Below are positions 63,068-64,000 of a DNA stretch of 64,000 nt, piece after piece; within the stretch, counting starts at the first letter, position 1, and every line of letters starts with the position of its first letter. Both the position numbers and the translations under genes were made by a program. Where the stretch lies: NCBI RefSeq assembly GCF_000284075.1, contig NC_017042.1, forward strand, positions 1,226,369-1,290,368, read 5' to 3'. The notes beneath the pieces are model-generated. The model did no database searches, was not told where the DNA came from, and saw only the letters and a program-made list of their open reading frames with translations. This stretch comes from Rickettsia rhipicephali str. 3-7-female6-CWPP. GTDB taxonomy: Bacteria; Pseudomonadota; Alphaproteobacteria; Rickettsiales; Rickettsiaceae.

Positions 63068-63742
63068 TTATATATCAAATCTTATACCAGCTGTTAAGTT
63101 GTGGCTTTGATAACGCATACCACCGGTTGGTACACTTGTTCCTGGGTAAATTACATTCTTACTTTTTGTTCTACCATCATCTATCCAGCTATAAGCTAGT
63201 TCTACTTTAACACCGTCAGCAATTTGTGCAGAAGTACCTAAAGTTAGCTTGTAAGAAATATTAGTTCTGTTTTTAGTGTTAGATGAAAGACCGGTTATCC
63301 CATTATATGTAATTTTTTCTTTAACTAATGCAGGACCAACACCTGCACCAGCAAAAACATCGAACATATCAAAATTAGTTAAATCTACATAACCGTTAAT
63401 AAGTAAACGTGTAATAGTAGGTTTATGGCTTGCTGAAACATTAGTACCGGTAAAAGGTGCATTAGTCGCAGCTCCGGATTTCTTTAACTTTCCACCGATT
63501 ATAGTACCTAAAGTTAAATCGGCTCTACAGTTTTCGGAAATATAATAACCGATACCTAAATCAACTGGAACAGTTGTATTAGATTTTAATTTAACACCGG
63601 TTGCCTTATCTTTTTCTTTATTAAACATTGCTGCACCGGTATCTATTCTTAAATACCACTCATTATCCATGCCCTCGGCAAATGATAAGCTAGAAGATAA
63701 AATTGTTGCACTTGTAGCAGCTATTAAAAGTAACTTTTGCAT
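63068..63742 (-). CDS. adr2: Outer-membrane beta-barrel adhesin Adr2
   Basis: A 224-residue outer-membrane barrel. The signal peptide (QKLLLIAATSATILSSSLSF, cleavage after FA) precedes NEWYLRIDTGAAMFNKEKD, VDLGIGYYISENCRADLTLG, FDVFAGAGVGPALVKEKITY, and the C-terminal SHNLTAGIRFDI. It is clearly paralogous to adr1 next door but lacks the Ser-rich insert. The R. conorii Adr2 protein is reported to bind vitronectin and aid serum resistance. I chose the ATG at 63742: GAGGTG lies 6 nt upstream, whereas an alternative GTG at 63751 would fall inside that ribosome site. Confidence 0.85.
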   Translation of the reverse strand: MQKLLLIAATSATILSSSLSFAEGMDNEWYLRIDTGAAMFNKEKDKATGVKLKSNTTVPVDLGIGYYISENCRADLTLGTIIGGKLKKSGAATNAPFTGTNVSASHKPTITRLLINGYVDLTNFDMFDVFAGAGVGPALVKEKITYNGITGLSSNTKNRTNISYKLTLGTSAQIADGVKVELAYSWIDDGRTKSKNVIYPGTSVPTGGMRYQSHNLTAGIRFDI

Positions 63743-63968
63743 GATTAGCACCTCAAATTAAATAATTAAACATTATCTTAATGGCATATATAACATATTA
63801 TATTTTTTAGTGCTATATTTAATCGGCAATTAGATTCATATAATAAAGCTTTTATTAAGTTTTGTGATAAAATAAACACATATAGTTAATGCATGTTATT
63901 TTAGGTTCTGTGAAGATTGCTAATTGATTTGTTATTTTGAGATATTTTTAAGCGAAAATTATAAGCTT

Positions 63969-64000
63969 TTTGAAGGAATAGTTAATCCTATTCCTTCAAA
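63969..64000. terminator. Hairpin at the right edge, possible terminator
   Basis: TTTGAAGGAATAG, loop TTAATC, CTATTCCTTCAAA: 13-bp perfect arms ending at the window edge. A flanking T run cannot be seen to the right; on the minus strand only a short one follows. It probably ends a gene lying to the right. Confidence 0.55.

Noticed and set aside
62935..63210. 91-codon plus-strand frame between the adr genes
   Set aside because: Covers the intergenic palindrome and the antisense end of adr2.

Overview
The window is a low-GC, gene-dense but visibly decaying chromosome segment from a spotted-fever-group Rickettsia. The strongest evidence is a complete rOmpA gene (ompA/sca0) with its 75- and 72-residue repeats at 49281-54962, the tandem Adr1/Adr2 surface proteins at the right end, Rickettsia palindromic elements (RPE-1) inserted in or against genes, and many other dispersed palindromes in the gaps. 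The species cannot be settled from the sequence alone.

Left part (1-20.4 kb): the 3' end of a large NAD-glutamate dehydrogenase, a RodZ-like HTH membrane protein, a coiled-coil gene broken by RPE-1, zapA, a probable 6S RNA, an MFS transporter, and two gene remnants (an unknown secreted protein and a metallo-beta-lactamase-fold hydrolase). Then follows a long minus-strand block of energy metabolism: nuoG-nuoH-nuoI, acnA, the F1 genes atpH-atpA-atpG-atpD-atpC, and lpd. Nearly every junction in this block carries a dispersed palindromic repeat.

Middle (20.5-32.2 kb): remnants of dps, of an unknown membrane-anchored protein and of a class D beta-lactamase, then intact miaB-mrcA, then remnants of a nucleotidyltransferase/HEPN fusion and of an Rpn-type PD-(D/E)XK nuclease. 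A compact operon rsfS-kefB-SH3 protein and a single bolA gene follow.

32.2-49.2 kb: an approximately 7-kb pseudogene of an autotransporter paralogous to rOmpA, with an IS982-like element inserted in its beta-barrel. Next come tRNA-Pro(TGG), infA and maf, then dksA and xerC on the other strand, a phasin pseudogene, a single-HKD phospholipase D, a PHA synthase (phaC) pseudogene, ubiD and a PpiD-like chaperone. The phasin and phaC remnants indicate loss of a polyhydroxyalkanoate storage pathway.

49.2-64 kb: ompA with its terminator, ftsK, an acyltransferase pseudogene, map, a radC pseudogene, a WecA/MraY-like transferase with dciA, and the convergent adr1 and adr2 genes.

I found no CRISPR array, prophage or wholly new multi-gene system. 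The most unusual signal is the repeat landscape. RPE-1 and two intergenic palindrome families with otherwise different arms share one palindromic core (AGCGTAC...TACGTGAG), and several repeats supply start regions, stop codons or C-terminal residues to neighbouring genes. About a dozen pseudogenes record ongoing reductive evolution.
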